41,118 nucleotides of DNA from an uncultured Oscillibacter sp. (GTDB taxonomy: Bacteria > Bacillota > Clostridia > Oscillospirales > Oscillospiraceae), in contig CAJTZI010000014.1 of assembly GCA_910584075.1 (NCBI GenBank), positions 1 to 41,118 on the forward strand. The letters are read 5' to 3'. Position numbers and translations under genes: made by a program. Below, in pieces: positions 23,761 to 31,994 of the stretch. Numbering within the stretch: the first letter of the stretch is position 1; each line of letters starts with the position of its first letter. A model generated the notes under the pieces. It was not told where the DNA came from and ran no database searches. It saw nothing but the letters and a program-made list of their open reading frames with translations.

Positions 23761-23789
23761 ATGGAAATCCTCCTTTTTGTCTTGGCAAC

Positions 23790-23818
23790 AGGATACCGTA
23801 TTTTTCCGTATTTGTCAA
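23790..23818 (-). promoter_or_regulatory. Promoter of bioY
   Basis: On the minus strand TTGACA (23818-23813), 17-bp spacer, TATCCT (23795-23790). The -35 box is inside the BirA operator. Confidence 0.75.
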
Positions 23819-23843
23819 CCATAAAATCTATATAGGTTTACAA
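23812..23843. promoter_or_regulatory. BirA biotin operator
   Basis: Minus strand reads TTGTAAACC, a 14-bp spacer, GGTTGACAA, matching the known BirA dyad TTGTAAACC...GGTTTACAA with one change. It overlaps the bioY -35 box, so biotinyl-AMP-bound BirA should block transcription. Confidence 0.85.
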
Positions 23844-23885
23844 TCGAGCAAAAACAGGGGGAGGACCTGGTCCTCCCTCCGGTCT

Positions 23886-24458
23886 TCAAATATCCGTATG
23901 GGTACACAGCTCCCGGGCCTTGGCCTGGATGGCCTTCAAATCCTCAAAGGTCTCCGGACGCTTCCGGGGGTCCCGCAGCAGGGCCGCCGGGTGGTAAATG
24001 GCGGTCATTTGAACACCGCTTCGCTCAAACCACTGGCCGTGCTCCTTTGTAATCTTGAAGTCGTCCTTGATGATGGCCTTGGCGGCAATCCGCCCCAGGC
24101 ACACCAGAATCTTGGGCCGCAGCAGGTCCATCTGCCGCCGGAGGTAGCCGATGCAGGCGTCCTCCTCCACGTTCAGAGGGTCCCGGTTCTGGGGCGGGCG
24201 GCACTTGACCACGTTGGCGATATAGACCTTGGTGCGGTCCAGGCCGATCATCGCCAGCATATCGTCCAGCAGCTGGCCGCCCCGGCCCACAAAGGGGAGG
24301 CCCTGCTCGTCCTCGTGCTGCCCGGGGCCCTCGCCCACGAACAGAATCTCCGCGTCTGTGGCGCCGTCGCCAAAAACCACGTTGGTGCGGGTCTCCGCCA
24401 GGGCGCAGCCCCGGCACTGGAGACACTCCTGCCTCAAGGATTCCCAAGTATCCGGCAT
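23886..24458 (-). CDS. Type-4 uracil-DNA glycosylase (4Fe-4S)
   Basis: Removes uracil from DNA at the start of base excision repair. The 190-residue protein has GEGPGQHEDEQGLPFVGRGGQLLD (about 43-66), the family's uracil pocket, and four cysteines spaced for a 4Fe-4S cluster: CLQC..C at the N-terminus and a later Cys in VVKCRPP. HPAALLR near the end is the leucine-intercalation motif. This is the thermophile/Clostridial UDGa family (TIGR00758). ATG at 24458 has GAGGTT upstream. It stands alone. Confidence 0.92.
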   Translation of the reverse strand: MPDTWESLRQECLQCRGCALAETRTNVVFGDGATDAEILFVGEGPGQHEDEQGLPFVGRGGQLLDDMLAMIGLDRTKVYIANVVKCRPPQNRDPLNVEEDACIGYLRRQMDLLRPKILVCLGRIAAKAIIKDDFKITKEHGQWFERSGVQMTAIYHPAALLRDPRKRPETFEDLKAIQAKARELCTHTDI

Positions 24459-24573
24459 ATCAATAACCTCTTTCTCTCTTTGTTATTTACGGAAAACCGC
24501 GCAAAATCTGCCAGCGGAAAACCGGGATATTCCACCAGTCAGGGGGAAACAATGGATGCTGGAGGTTGAATTT

Positions 24574-25101
24574 ATGACAGATTTGCTCTGGTTTTTCTGG
24601 ATTTACAGCTTTGGGGGGTATCTGGTGGAACGGGCCTTCGCGGCGGCCACCCGGGCAGAGCGCCGGGAGCGCAAATGCTTTTTGCTGCTGCCGCTGTGCC
24701 CGGTGTACGGCCTGGGAATGCTGGCGGTGCTGGCCCTGCCGGAGTCCTGGCGGCAGGGACCCTGGCTGATCGCCGCCGGCGCGGCGGCGGCCACAGCGGT
24801 GGAGTACGCCGTCCACTGGGCCTACGAGACCTTTCTGGGCGTGGAGTTCTGGGACTATTCCCATATACCCGGCAACCTGGGAGGCCGGATCTGCCTGCCC
24901 TTCACCCTGGTCTGGGGCGTACTGGCGGCTCTGACCGTCTGGTACGTCCACCCGCTGGCAGCCGCCCTGGCGGCGTCCATTCCCGCCTGGGGGACCTTCT
25001 CCTTTTTGCTGCTGTTCTCCGTGGACGCGGTGTGCTCCGCCCGGTTTTTGTGGGTGACCCACGATGTGGAGGAACTGCGGGTCACCGGGTGGAGCATTTA
25101 G
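24574..25101 (+). CDS. DUF1113-type integral membrane protein (putative ABC-transporter type IV)
   Basis: 175-residue protein with about five membrane helices. The N-terminal WFFWIYSFGGYLVER and the central YETFLGVEFWDYSHIPGNLGGRICLPFTLVWG are the hallmark of the PF06541/DUF1113 (CmpB-like) family, whose biochemical role is unknown. ATG 24574 is chosen over 24556 because GGAGG lies eight bases before it. Its stop overlaps by 4 bases the end of the convergent hydrolase gene. Confidence 0.85.
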   Translation: MTDLLWFFWIYSFGGYLVERAFAAATRAERRERKCFLLLPLCPVYGLGMLAVLALPESWRQGPWLIAAGAAAATAVEYAVHWAYETFLGVEFWDYSHIPGNLGGRICLPFTLVWGVLAALTVWYVHPLAAALAASIPAWGTFSFLLLFSVDAVCSARFLWVTHDVEELRVTGWSI

Positions 25102-26036
25102 AGGGACAGGCCGGCCTTCTCCGCCAGCCACAGGTACAGATCCCGGTAAATCTCCTCCCGGCACACCTCGTTGAGGATCTCATGGCGCAGTTCCGGATAG
25201 AGCCGGATGGACACATCCCGGGCCCCGGCCTTTTTGAAGCTGCGGTAAGCCCGCCGGACGCCCCTGCCGCAGTCACCCACCGGGTCCATGGCCCCGGAGA
25301 TGAAGAGGACAGGAGTATTGGCGTTCATTTTTTTCAGGTTCTCAGGCCTTGCGATAAAGCGCAGGCCCCCCAGCAGCTCCCGGAAGAGGCCGACGGAGGC
25401 GTTCCCGCCGCAGAGGGGATCGGCGATGTAGCGGTCCACGTTCTCATCGTTCAGGGACAGCCAGTCAAAACCGGTGCGGTTGGGGGCGAAGCGCTTGTTG
25501 TAGGCCCCGAAGGCCAGCTTGTCCACCATGGGGGAGGTCTGGTTCTCCCCCACCCGCCGGAGCTCCAGGGCGGCCACGGCCCTGCCCCCGGCCACCAGGG
25601 CGGCGGGCATCTGCCCGGTGCCCATGATGACGGCTCCGTCCACGGTGCCGGGGCAGCGGATGAGATAGGTCCTGACCAGGAAGGAGCCCATGGAGTGCCC
25701 CAGCAGAAAATGGGGGATACCGGGAAACTGTTTTTTCAGCAGGCCGAAGCGGGTATAGATATCGTCCACCACCCACTCCCAGCTGCCCTTGGGACCGAAG
25801 TACAGCCGCGCCCCGCCGGGGGCCACGGAGCCGCCGTGGCCCAGGTGGTCGTGGCCCGCCACCGCAAAGCCCCGGGCGGTGAGATACTCCGCGAAGGGCT
25901 CATACCGGAGGATATACTCCGCCACGCCGTGGGAGATCTGCAAAACCGCCCTGGGCCGGCTCTCCGGAAGCCACTCCACCGCGTGGACAGCGGTCTTCCC
26001 GTCGGCGGAGGGGAACGTAAATTCATTGCGCACCAT
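25098..26036 (-). CDS. Alpha/beta hydrolase, lysophospholipase/monoacylglycerol lipase-like
   Basis: Serine hydrolase of 312 residues, likely cutting acyl esters of lysolipids or monoacylglycerol. It shows the family opening QISHGVAEYILRYEPFAEYL, GHDHLGHG, the nucleophile elbow GHSMGS (Ser near 113), an acid residue in SGAMDPVG and a terminal His in ELRHEIL. No signal peptide. Start: ATG 26036 behind AGGAGG at nine bases; ATG 26057 would put that ribosome site inside the gene. Its 3' end overlaps the convergent DUF1113 gene by four bases. Confidence 0.9.
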   Translation of the reverse strand: MVRNEFTFPSADGKTAVHAVEWLPESRPRAVLQISHGVAEYILRYEPFAEYLTARGFAVAGHDHLGHGGSVAPGGARLYFGPKGSWEWVVDDIYTRFGLLKKQFPGIPHFLLGHSMGSFLVRTYLIRCPGTVDGAVIMGTGQMPAALVAGGRAVAALELRRVGENQTSPMVDKLAFGAYNKRFAPNRTGFDWLSLNDENVDRYIADPLCGGNASVGLFRELLGGLRFIARPENLKKMNANTPVLFISGAMDPVGDCGRGVRRAYRSFKKAGARDVSIRLYPELRHEILNEVCREEIYRDLYLWLAEKAGLSL

Positions 26037-26175
26037 GGGACAGAACCTCCTGTACATCTGATTTCTTGATCAAGCATACCATATTGCTCCGGAAAACGCC
26101 AGCCCTGTTTTCTCCTTTTCCGGAGTTCCGCTTGTAAACAGGATGAAAACGAACTGTAAATAAACTGAAATTCTG

Positions 26176-26204
26176 TTGCTTTTGACGAAGCGAAGGAGTA
26201 TACT
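26176..26204 (+). promoter_or_regulatory. Promoter of the zinc-ribbon gene
   Basis: TTGCTT (26176-26181), 17-bp spacer, TATACT (26199-26204). Confidence 0.7.
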
Positions 26205-26259
26205 GAGACCATCACAGAGAAGCGCACAGCCTTATCATACTGAAAGGGGTTTCAAAAAT

Positions 26260-26634
26260 ATGGCAATTTCTTTTGATGAACTGAGCAAGAAAACCAAGGA
26301 CGTAGCCGCCGTGGCGGCGGACCGGGCGAAGGACGCCGTGGAGACCGTAAAGGTGAACGTGGCGATCGCCGGGGAGCAGCGGGAGATGGACAAGAACTAC
26401 CGCACCATCGGCGAGTGGTTTGTCAGCGAGTACGAGGGCGAGATCCCCGATGCGGTCCGGGACCTGGTGGAGGCCGTGAACGCCTCCAAAGCAAAGATCG
26501 CGGACCTGGAGTCCAGCAAGCCCGTGCGGGAGGAGCCCGCGGCGGACATCCCCGAGGGCGAGAAGGCCTGCCCCATCTGCGGTGCCGTCAGCGACAGCAA
26601 GTTCTGCCCCCACTGCGGCGCACCCATGGAATAA
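26260..26634 (+). CDS. Coiled-coil protein with C-terminal zinc ribbon
   Basis: 124-residue soluble protein. Residues 1-85 are mainly helical and charged (MAISFDELSKKTKDVAAVAADRAK...) and look like a coiled coil. The C-terminus has CPICG...CPHCG, a zinc ribbon of the double-CxxC type. Similar small helix plus ribbon proteins are common and uncharacterised in Clostridia. ATG 26260 follows GAAAGGGG. It is alone between its own promoter and terminator. Confidence 0.82.
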   Translation: MAISFDELSKKTKDVAAVAADRAKDAVETVKVNVAIAGEQREMDKNYRTIGEWFVSEYEGEIPDAVRDLVEAVNASKAKIADLESSKPVREEPAADIPEGEKACPICGAVSDSKFCPHCGAPME

Positions 26635-26647
26635 CCTGAGTACATAA

Positions 26648-26680
26648 AAAAGGTCCCGGCTTGGCAGGCCGGGACCTTTT
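26648..26680. terminator. Bidirectional terminator
   Basis: Stem GGTCCCGGC / GCCGGGACC with a 7-base loop, preceded by AAAAA and followed by TTTT, so it serves the zinc-ribbon gene (plus) and the convergent purO gene (minus). Confidence 0.85.
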
Positions 26681-27387
26681 CATGCGTTTTTGTTCCGGAG
26701 GGCGTCCCGCTCTGTGCCGTCCGCCAGACAGATGTACCGCACGAAGAGGGAGACCTTGTTCTCCCCGTTCAGGGCGGCCCACATCCGCTCCGCCAGGGTC
26801 TCCGGGTCCGGTGCGTCCAAAACCACCCGCTCCGGCTCCCCCTCAAAGGAGGGCAGGGGACTGCCGTCTCCCATGTAAGTGTGGATAAAGCGGCCCTCGC
26901 CGGCCAGGGGATGGTCATAGTCGTAGAAGTACCGGCAGCAGCAGCCGGGGTCTCCGCCGGTACTTTTGAGGATGGACAGCTTAAAGCCGCCGTCGGAGCG
27001 CAGCAGGCCGGAGATCCGGGGGGTGTAGTTGGGGGCGTCCGGCTCAAACTCCCGGGTGTGCAGGGCCTCGGCAAAGGTTCTGCCAGCCAGGATATAGTCC
27101 CGGACCGTGTCTGTCTGGTCGCCGTTGGTGACGATCAGCCCCCTGCACGTCCGACGGACGGGATGGTAGATAATCAGGCTGGGGTCTGTCATTTTGGAGG
27201 GGTCATGGGCCTGGGTGCGGATACCGTCCTCCGTGGGGAGAAAGACCCGGTTCCGGGAGTTCTCGCTGCGGCCCATGATGAAATAGGCCGCCACGGCAAA
27301 GCGGTTGTCAGCGCTGCAGCCCAGGACAATACCCCGTCCGGGGTAGGGGTTTTCCTCCAGCAGCTTGGTGAGGTCCAGCAGTTCCAT
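26680..27387 (-). CDS. purO: IMP cyclohydrolase, PurO type
   Basis: Closes the ring of FAICAR to give IMP, the final step of de novo purine synthesis. The 235-residue protein belongs to the archaeal PurO family (PF07826), unrelated to the bacterial PurH C-terminal-associated cyclohydrolase. Typical stretches are NPYPGRGIVLG, AAYFIMGRSENSRNR and GDQTDTVRDY. ATG at 27387 has AAGGAG about 10 bases upstream. It follows the YgjP-like gene after 12 bases, probably one operon. Finding PurO in Clostridia is known, and it suggests a split of PurH activities. Confidence 0.88.
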   Translation of the reverse strand: MELLDLTKLLEENPYPGRGIVLGCSADNRFAVAAYFIMGRSENSRNRVFLPTEDGIRTQAHDPSKMTDPSLIIYHPVRRTCRGLIVTNGDQTDTVRDYILAGRTFAEALHTREFEPDAPNYTPRISGLLRSDGGFKLSILKSTGGDPGCCCRYFYDYDHPLAGEGRFIHTYMGDGSPLPSFEGEPERVVLDAPDPETLAERMWAALNGENKVSLFVRYICLADGTERDALRNKNA

Positions 27388-27399
27388 GGGTATCTCTCC

Positions 27400-27915
27400 T
27401 TATCTCAGCATTTTTTTCCGTTCCTGCCAGTCCGGCAGGTACCGCGCAAGCAGCGCGTAAAACCGGGGGCCGTGGTTCTTCTCGCGGATGTGGCACAGCT
27501 CGTGGACTACCACCAGCTCCACGGCCTCCTCCGGACAGCTCATGAGAAAGCAGGAAAAGCACAGGCTGTTCTTCCCGCTGCAGCTGCCGTATCGCTTCCG
27601 GGCCGTGGTGACCCTGAAGCCGGTGGGGGCCACGCCCATCTTTTCGCTCCAAAAGGCGATTTTCGGCGGAAGTTCGGCCCGGGCCCGGGCCTTCAGGGTC
27701 TCAATCTCCTCCGCGGTAGGGGGCGGGGGCAGGGCGGCGGCCCGCTGCCGCTGGCGGTCCAGGTGGCGGGCAATCCAGTCCCCGTGACTCTCCACAAAGG
27801 CCAGAATCCGCGTTTCCGGCATACGCATGGGGGCCCGCACCAGCACCCGGCAGTCTTTTGTGATCTCCAGCGCCAAAGTTTTCCGGCGGGAGCGGATCAA
27901 TTCATACGGTTCCAT
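27400..27915 (-). CDS. YgjP-like zinc metallohydrolase (M48-like, DUF45)
   Basis: 171-residue predicted zinc-dependent protease or hydrolase. The zinc motif is HELCHIREKNHGPRFY, with the fixed HExxH and a third ligand region YLPDW; upstream is the family's KRYGSCSGKNSLCFS. No signal peptide or membrane segment. The ATG at 27915 lacks a convincing ribosome site, and the longer frame enters the repeat element, so this start is the most likely one. It shares a transcript with purO, 12 bases away. Confidence 0.85.
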   Translation of the reverse strand: MEPYELIRSRRKTLALEITKDCRVLVRAPMRMPETRILAFVESHGDWIARHLDRQRQRAAALPPPPTAEEIETLKARARAELPPKIAFWSEKMGVAPTGFRVTTARKRYGSCSGKNSLCFSCFLMSCPEEAVELVVVHELCHIREKNHGPRFYALLARYLPDWQERKKMLR

Positions 27916-27957
27916 GCTGAAAGCATAGCATGGCAGCTTGGAAAAGGCAAGTGAAAA

Positions 27958-28270
27958 GTTTTTGGTCAAGCTTTTTCCAAAAAGCTTGTGGGGGTGTGGG
28001 GGCAAAGCCCCCGTGGACGCCGCGCGAAGCGCGGATGGCGGTTCTCTCGCAAGGGACCGGCGGCAGCGGAGCGTCCCGCCGCTGCTGCCGGTAAATAATG
28101 AACGCGTCCCCGCGGACACTCGCGCAGGCTGATTTTTCCATCAGAATCGCCGGCGGTTCGTTTGCGCCGCCGCCACCCCTCACAGAGGACTTCCCCGCCG
28201 CGCAGGCGCGGCAGCGCAGGGGTTCCACCCCTGCACCCCGCAAGCTTTTTAAAAAAGCTTGAGCAAAAAC
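27958..28270. repeat. Intergenic element A with terminal inverted repeats
   Basis: A 313-bp gene-free block. The left end (27958-28012) reads CAAGCTTTTTCCAAAAAGCT then GGGGGTGTGGGGGCAAAGCC. The right end (28218-28270), read in reverse complement, has the same arrangement: CAAGCTTTTTTAAAAAGCTT then GGGGTGCAGGGGTGG. Each end holds its own hairpin. The interior contains palindromes such as CCGCGCGAAGCGCGG but no ORF with coding character. It sits between the ygjP-purO and rsfS operons. It could be a miniature inverted-repeat element or a structural RNA. Confidence 0.55.
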
Positions 28271-28278
28271 GTTAACAG

Positions 28279-28310
28279 CAAGGCGGGCCGGCAATAGCCG
28301 GCCCGCCTTG
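28279..28310 (-). terminator. Terminator-like hairpin of the rsfS operon
   Basis: 14-bp perfect stem CAAGGCGGGCCGGC / GCCGGCCCGCCTTG with an AATA loop directly after the rsfS stop. The following T-run on the minus strand is poor (CTGTTAACGTTTTT). Confidence 0.7.
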
Positions 28311-28312
28311 CT

Positions 28313-28675
28313 TCAATCTCTTGTGAGCACGCCGCTGAGGTCCAGGGGCTTGCCGTCCTGCCACAGCCGCTCCAGGTCGTAGAACTCCCGGGCCTCCTGG
28401 GAGAAGACATGGACCGCCAGACATCCGTAGTCCAGCAGCACCCATGTGCCGTCCCGATGGCCCTCCCGGTGGAGGGGGGCCTCTCCGGCCTCCTCCTTCA
28501 ACGCCTTCTCCACAGCGCCGCACAGGGCGTTGATCTGTGTGTTGGAGGTGCCGCTGGCGATGACGAAATAGTCCGCCAGGGTGGTGAGGTCCGTGATCTC
28601 GATGGCGGAGATCTCCTTACCCTTCTTCTCGTCCAGGGCCCTTGCCGCAATGATTGCCAGTTCCTTCGGTGTCAT
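28313..28675 (-). CDS. rsfS: Ribosomal silencing factor RsfS
   Basis: 120-residue protein that binds uL14 and blocks joining of ribosomal subunits in starvation. Family landmarks are the opening MTPKELAIIAARALDEKKG, ITDLTTLADYFVIASGTS and GTWVLLDYGCLAVHVF. ATG at 28675 starts 36 bases after the LCP gene stop, so it is the last gene of the yhbY/nadD/LCP/rsfS operon. The gene order is conserved in Firmicutes. Confidence 0.95.
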   Translation of the reverse strand: MTPKELAIIAARALDEKKGKEISAIEITDLTTLADYFVIASGTSNTQINALCGAVEKALKEEAGEAPLHREGHRDGTWVLLDYGCLAVHVFSQEAREFYDLERLWQDGKPLDLSGVLTRD

Positions 28676-28711
28676 GGGCTCATTCCTCTCTTTCTGTTTT
28701 GATTTGAAATC

Positions 28712-30379
28712 CTATTCCACGGGGACGGGATCGATGATAATAAAGCCGGGGTCCTGGGGCTCCGCAGGCTGTCCGGGTCCAACGGGGTCCGGCGGGGGCG
28801 TGGTCCCGGGGTCCGCAGTACCGGGGCTGCCGGGGTCCGTGGCGCCCGGATTCGCAGTGCCGGGGTTACTGGGGTCCGTGGCGCCCGGATTCGCACTGCC
28901 GGGGTTATTGGGATCCGCGATGCCCGGATTTGCGGTGCCGGGGTTATTGGGATCCGCGATGCCCGGATTCGCACTGCCGGGGTTATTGGGATCGCTCACC
29001 CCCGGGCTGTTGGGGTCTGTCAGGCCAGGGTTCTCCGGGTCCGTCACCACGGGGGGAACGGCCAGGACGCCCTCCATAATCTCCCCGGTCTCCGGGTCAA
29101 TGAGAAAGCCCGTCTCCGGGTCGTAGGGGTTGCCGTTGGCGTCCAGGGCCCACTCCTCCTTCGGCTCATCGGAGGGGATGTCCGGCGGCAGAGCCGCCCG
29201 CTTGTCCTCCACATAGCCGGTGGAGGAACTGAGACTGCCATCGGCGTTGACGGACATGATGTCCAGGTCGCTGCGCTTGAAGACCTCCACATAGGGGCTG
29301 AGCTTGTTGTTCACGATGTCCAGCAGCTGGCCGGCATTGGGTACCACATAAGACTGCATATTACCCACCGTGGGGCTCCAGGCATTTGCGTATCGGAAGG
29401 GCATGGAGAGAAATTCCACATCCTCCACTTTCAGCCCCCCCAGAATGGCTTTCTGGGCAAACCAGAAAATCTCCTGGAACGCCAAGTCCGTCTCCACACA
29501 CTCATCAAAGACCTTGGCAATCTTGTTGATGTTGGCCACGTTTTTAATAGTCAGCATCTGCTTGATGACCGCTTTCAAAAAGTCCTGCTGGAGTTTAATC
29601 CGGCCATCATCGCCGATGCCGGTATGATAGCCATAGGGGCTGTCCTTGTCATTTTTCCGCCAGCGGATGACCTGCATGGCGTCGTCGCCGGTCAGGTGCC
29701 GCAGACCCGGGGCCTGCTCAATGACCAGGTCCTGGTAGGGGTCGTGGTAGTCCATGGGGTAGGGGTTGTCAAAATCCACGCCGCCGATGGCGTCCACCAG
29801 CTTGCCCACGGCCTCCCACTCCACCACCACCTGGTAGTCCGGCTCAAAGCCCACCAGCTGAGAGACCTCCTTGTAGAGGTGCTGGATGCCCCGGTCTCCG
29901 CCGCCGTAGTGGAGGTAGACAGAGTTGATCTTCTTCACGTCCCAGGAGACGTTCACCATGGTGTCCCGGGGGATGGACATGACCGTGGCCTTCTGATTGG
30001 TGACGTCGTAGCTGGCCAGGAGCATGGTGTCCGTGTGGCCGCCGCCGCCGGTGTCCAGGCCCAGAATCAGCACGGTGTAGAAGTCCGGGCTCTTGCGCTC
30101 TCCGTCCGCCCGGGGGCGGACGCCGTCACCGTAGTCGATCTCCTCCACCTGGTCCTTGCCGTCGTCGCCCTTTTTGATGATGGCGCCGCCCCGGCGGTTG
30201 TCCAGGTCCGGGCGGACAAAGACGCTCCGCCACGCCAGCACACCGCCCACCGCCAGCGCCAGCACCACCGCCACGGCAATCATGATCTTCTGCTGCCCGG
30301 TAAACCGGCTGGGCTTCTTGGGCTTTTTGGGCTTCTTCTCCAGACGGCTTCCACCCGCTTGTCTCTGTTCTCTTTCCAC
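28712..30379 (-). CDS. LytR-CpsA-Psr (LCP) family cell-wall glycopolymer ligase
   Basis: Transfers wall teichoic acid or capsule-like polymers from a lipid carrier onto peptidoglycan. The 555-residue protein has a basic N-terminus, one membrane anchor (about 31-52), and the LCP domain: ILGLDTGGGGHTDTMLLASY (from about 105), then SIPRDTMVNV, KINSVYLHYGG and LTGDDAMQVIRWR with the conserved Arg/Asp set. The tail (about 447-555) is Pro/Gly/Asn-rich with 13-residue repeats and probably spans the wall. Start is GTG 30379 with AAGGAT eight bases upstream, six bases after the nadD stop. Confidence 0.92.
   Translation of the reverse strand: MEREQRQAGGSRLEKKPKKPKKPSRFTGQQKIMIAVAVVLALAVGGVLAWRSVFVRPDLDNRRGGAIIKKGDDGKDQVEEIDYGDGVRPRADGERKSPDFYTVLILGLDTGGGGHTDTMLLASYDVTNQKATVMSIPRDTMVNVSWDVKKINSVYLHYGGGDRGIQHLYKEVSQLVGFEPDYQVVVEWEAVGKLVDAIGGVDFDNPYPMDYHDPYQDLVIEQAPGLRHLTGDDAMQVIRWRKNDKDSPYGYHTGIGDDGRIKLQQDFLKAVIKQMLTIKNVANINKIAKVFDECVETDLAFQEIFWFAQKAILGGLKVEDVEFLSMPFRYANAWSPTVGNMQSYVVPNAGQLLDIVNNKLSPYVEVFKRSDLDIMSVNADGSLSSSTGYVEDKRAALPPDIPSDEPKEEWALDANGNPYDPETGFLIDPETGEIMEGVLAVPPVVTDPENPGLTDPNSPGVSDPNNPGSANPGIADPNNPGTANPGIADPNNPGSANPGATDPSNPGTANPGATDPGSPGTADPGTTPPPDPVGPGQPAEPQDPGFIIIDPVPVE
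28799..29041 (-). repeat. 13-codon tandem repeats in the LCP tail
   Basis: Five 39-bp units (28799-28993) encode variants of DPNNPGSANPGIA, preceded by two shorter 8-residue units DPENPGLT and DPNSPGVS. Unit copies are not identical (GIA/GAT, S/T), so the array has some age. Such arrays vary in copy number between strains. Confidence 0.85.
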
Positions 30380-30385
30380 TGCTCT

Positions 30386-31576
30386 CTATCCTTTCAAGAA
30401 ATCCCGCGCCTCCAAGGTGGCGTGATGCACCGGGTTTCCCATCCCCCGCATTTCCTCAATGGTCATCTCCAGGCCCGTCAGCAGCCCCCTGTCCAGGTCC
30501 TCATAACACACACGCCGCAGCGCTTCCACCCCGGGAAAATCCCGGCTGGGCTCGATATAGTCCGCGAGATAGATGATCTTCTCCAAAAGGGTCATGTTGG
30601 CGTGGCCGGTGGTGTGCCAACGGATGGCGCTGTAAATCTCATCGTCCACCCCGAACACCTCCCGGGCAATGGCCGCGCCGGTTCTGGCGTGGAGGAGCTT
30701 CAGGGCCTTCCGCTCCAAATCGTCCAGCGCAATACCGTACTGACGGCACAGCGCCAGCTGCTCGGCCATATCCAGCTTCTTGGTGCAGTCGTGAAGGAGG
30801 GCGGCCCTGCGGGCCTTCTCAATGTCCGCTCCGTACCGCGCCGCCAGACGGATGGCCTCCTGCTCCGTGCCCAGCACGTGGGGCACCCGGCGGCGTTTCA
30901 AGCAGCTCAGAGCCACGGGCCGCAGCTGGCTGAGGGGCAGGTGTTTCAGGTCCGCCGCCGTGCCGTAGAGCCCCTCCCGCAGAATCATGCCGTACACCGC
31001 CGGGGCCAGCAGGCTGCCCCCCTCTCCTCGGGCCAGCTTCTCCCGCAGGTCCGTGGAGGACACGTCTACCACGCCGGGAACGGTCAGGGTAAACAGCCGC
31101 GCCTGGGGATAGGTTCTGTACAGGTAGTCCCGCTGGACGGCGAAGAGTTCCTCCGTGTCCGCCTCCGTGCGGCCGAAGGCGGCGATGCCCGCCAGGGATA
31201 AAATGGTCTCCGGTTCCCGCCAGCGGTGGAGGGTCAAAAACATATCCGCACCCATCAGCAGCCACAGCTCGTCCTCCGGGTACAGGGCGCGGAGACGGGT
31301 CAGGGTGGCGGCGGTGTAGCTCTTTCCCGGCTGGCGGAGCTCCATGTCCAGCACCTCCACCCGGTCCCCCAGGCCGGTCTCGTCCGCCGCCAGGCGGGTG
31401 AGGGCCAGACGCTGCTCCGGCATGGGGCTTCCGGGGGGCAGGTCCTTATGGGGCGGCTGTCCGTCGGGGACCATCAGCAGCCTGTCCAGTTTCAGCAGCT
31501 CAAACACCGCCCGGGCCGCGGTAATATGGCCCAGGTGGGGCGGATTGAAAGTACCGCCGTAAATACCGATTTTCAA
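30386..31576 (-). CDS. nadD: NadD-YqeK fusion: nicotinate-nucleotide adenylyltransferase and HD phosphohydrolase
   Basis: A 396-residue two-domain enzyme. The N-terminal half is NadD (NaMN plus ATP to deamido-NAD) with YGGTFNPPHLGH at residue 6, LLMGADMF and the terminal VSSTDLREKL. From about 205 the C-terminal half is YqeK, a diadenosine tetraphosphate hydrolase of the HD family, with VLGTEQEAIRLA, LLHDCTKK, HARTGA and IRWHTTGHANMTLLEKIIYLADYIEPSR. In most Firmicutes the two are separate adjacent genes. The start is TTG 31576, with GGGGG seven bases upstream. The gene lies between yhbY and the LCP gene in one operon. Confidence 0.93.
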   Translation of the reverse strand: MKIGIYGGTFNPPHLGHITAARAVFELLKLDRLLMVPDGQPPHKDLPPGSPMPEQRLALTRLAADETGLGDRVEVLDMELRQPGKSYTAATLTRLRALYPEDELWLLMGADMFLTLHRWREPETILSLAGIAAFGRTEADTEELFAVQRDYLYRTYPQARLFTLTVPGVVDVSSTDLREKLARGEGGSLLAPAVYGMILREGLYGTAADLKHLPLSQLRPVALSCLKRRRVPHVLGTEQEAIRLAARYGADIEKARRAALLHDCTKKLDMAEQLALCRQYGIALDDLERKALKLLHARTGAAIAREVFGVDDEIYSAIRWHTTGHANMTLLEKIIYLADYIEPSRDFPGVEALRRVCYEDLDRGLLTGLEMTIEEMRGMGNPVHHATLEARDFLKG

Positions 31577-31626
31577 AGAGGAACCCCCTTTTTCTTTGGA
31601 ATGACGCTGTGTCCGCCCTCTGACGG

Positions 31627-31953
31627 TCAGGCTCTTCCGGGCCTGCTCTTCACCAGCTGAATCCGCTTTTCTCTGGGCTTGGAGTGGCTCTCCCGGTACA
31701 GCACGAATTTGCTGCCGATGACCTGCACCACCTCGCTGCGGGTGGCCTTCGCCAGCTCCGCCGCGGCGGTGCGGGCATCGTATTCGATATTATTCTCCAA
31801 AACCCGGCCTTTGATGAGCTCCCGGGCCTCCAGGGCCTCGTGAGCCTGCTGGACGAGGTTTTCGCCGATGCCGTCCTTGCCCACCTGGAGAATGGTGTCA
31901 ATGGTGTTGGCCAGGCCCCGCAGCTGGGCCCGCTGTTTGCTTGTCAGTTCCAT
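31627..31953 (-). CDS. yhbY: YhbY-type ribosome assembly RNA-binding protein
   Basis: 108-residue CRS1-YhbY (CRM) domain protein that binds pre-50S RNA. The family signature is LTSKQRAQLRGLAN at the N-terminus, followed by VGKDGIGENLVQQAHEALEARELIK and later SEVVQVIGSKFVLYR. The ATG at 31953 is chosen as the conserved N-terminus. It is the first gene before nadD-yqeK, LCP and rsfS, the usual order after obgE (not in the window). Confidence 0.94.
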   Translation of the reverse strand: MELTSKQRAQLRGLANTIDTILQVGKDGIGENLVQQAHEALEARELIKGRVLENNIEYDARTAAAELAKATRSEVVQVIGSKFVLYRESHSKPREKRIQLVKSRPGRA

Positions 31954-31994
31954 AGCTCTGCCTTTCTGTCTCAAAATGCGCGAAGCGCAGGATC

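Noticed and set aside
28799..29041. CRISPR-like direct repeats
   Set aside because: The repeats are in-frame 39-bp coding units of the LCP tail without spacers.
29624..31201. 525-codon plus-strand frame opposite the LCP and nadD-yqeK genes
   Set aside because: Spans two real genes in antisense; composition typical of a shadow frame.
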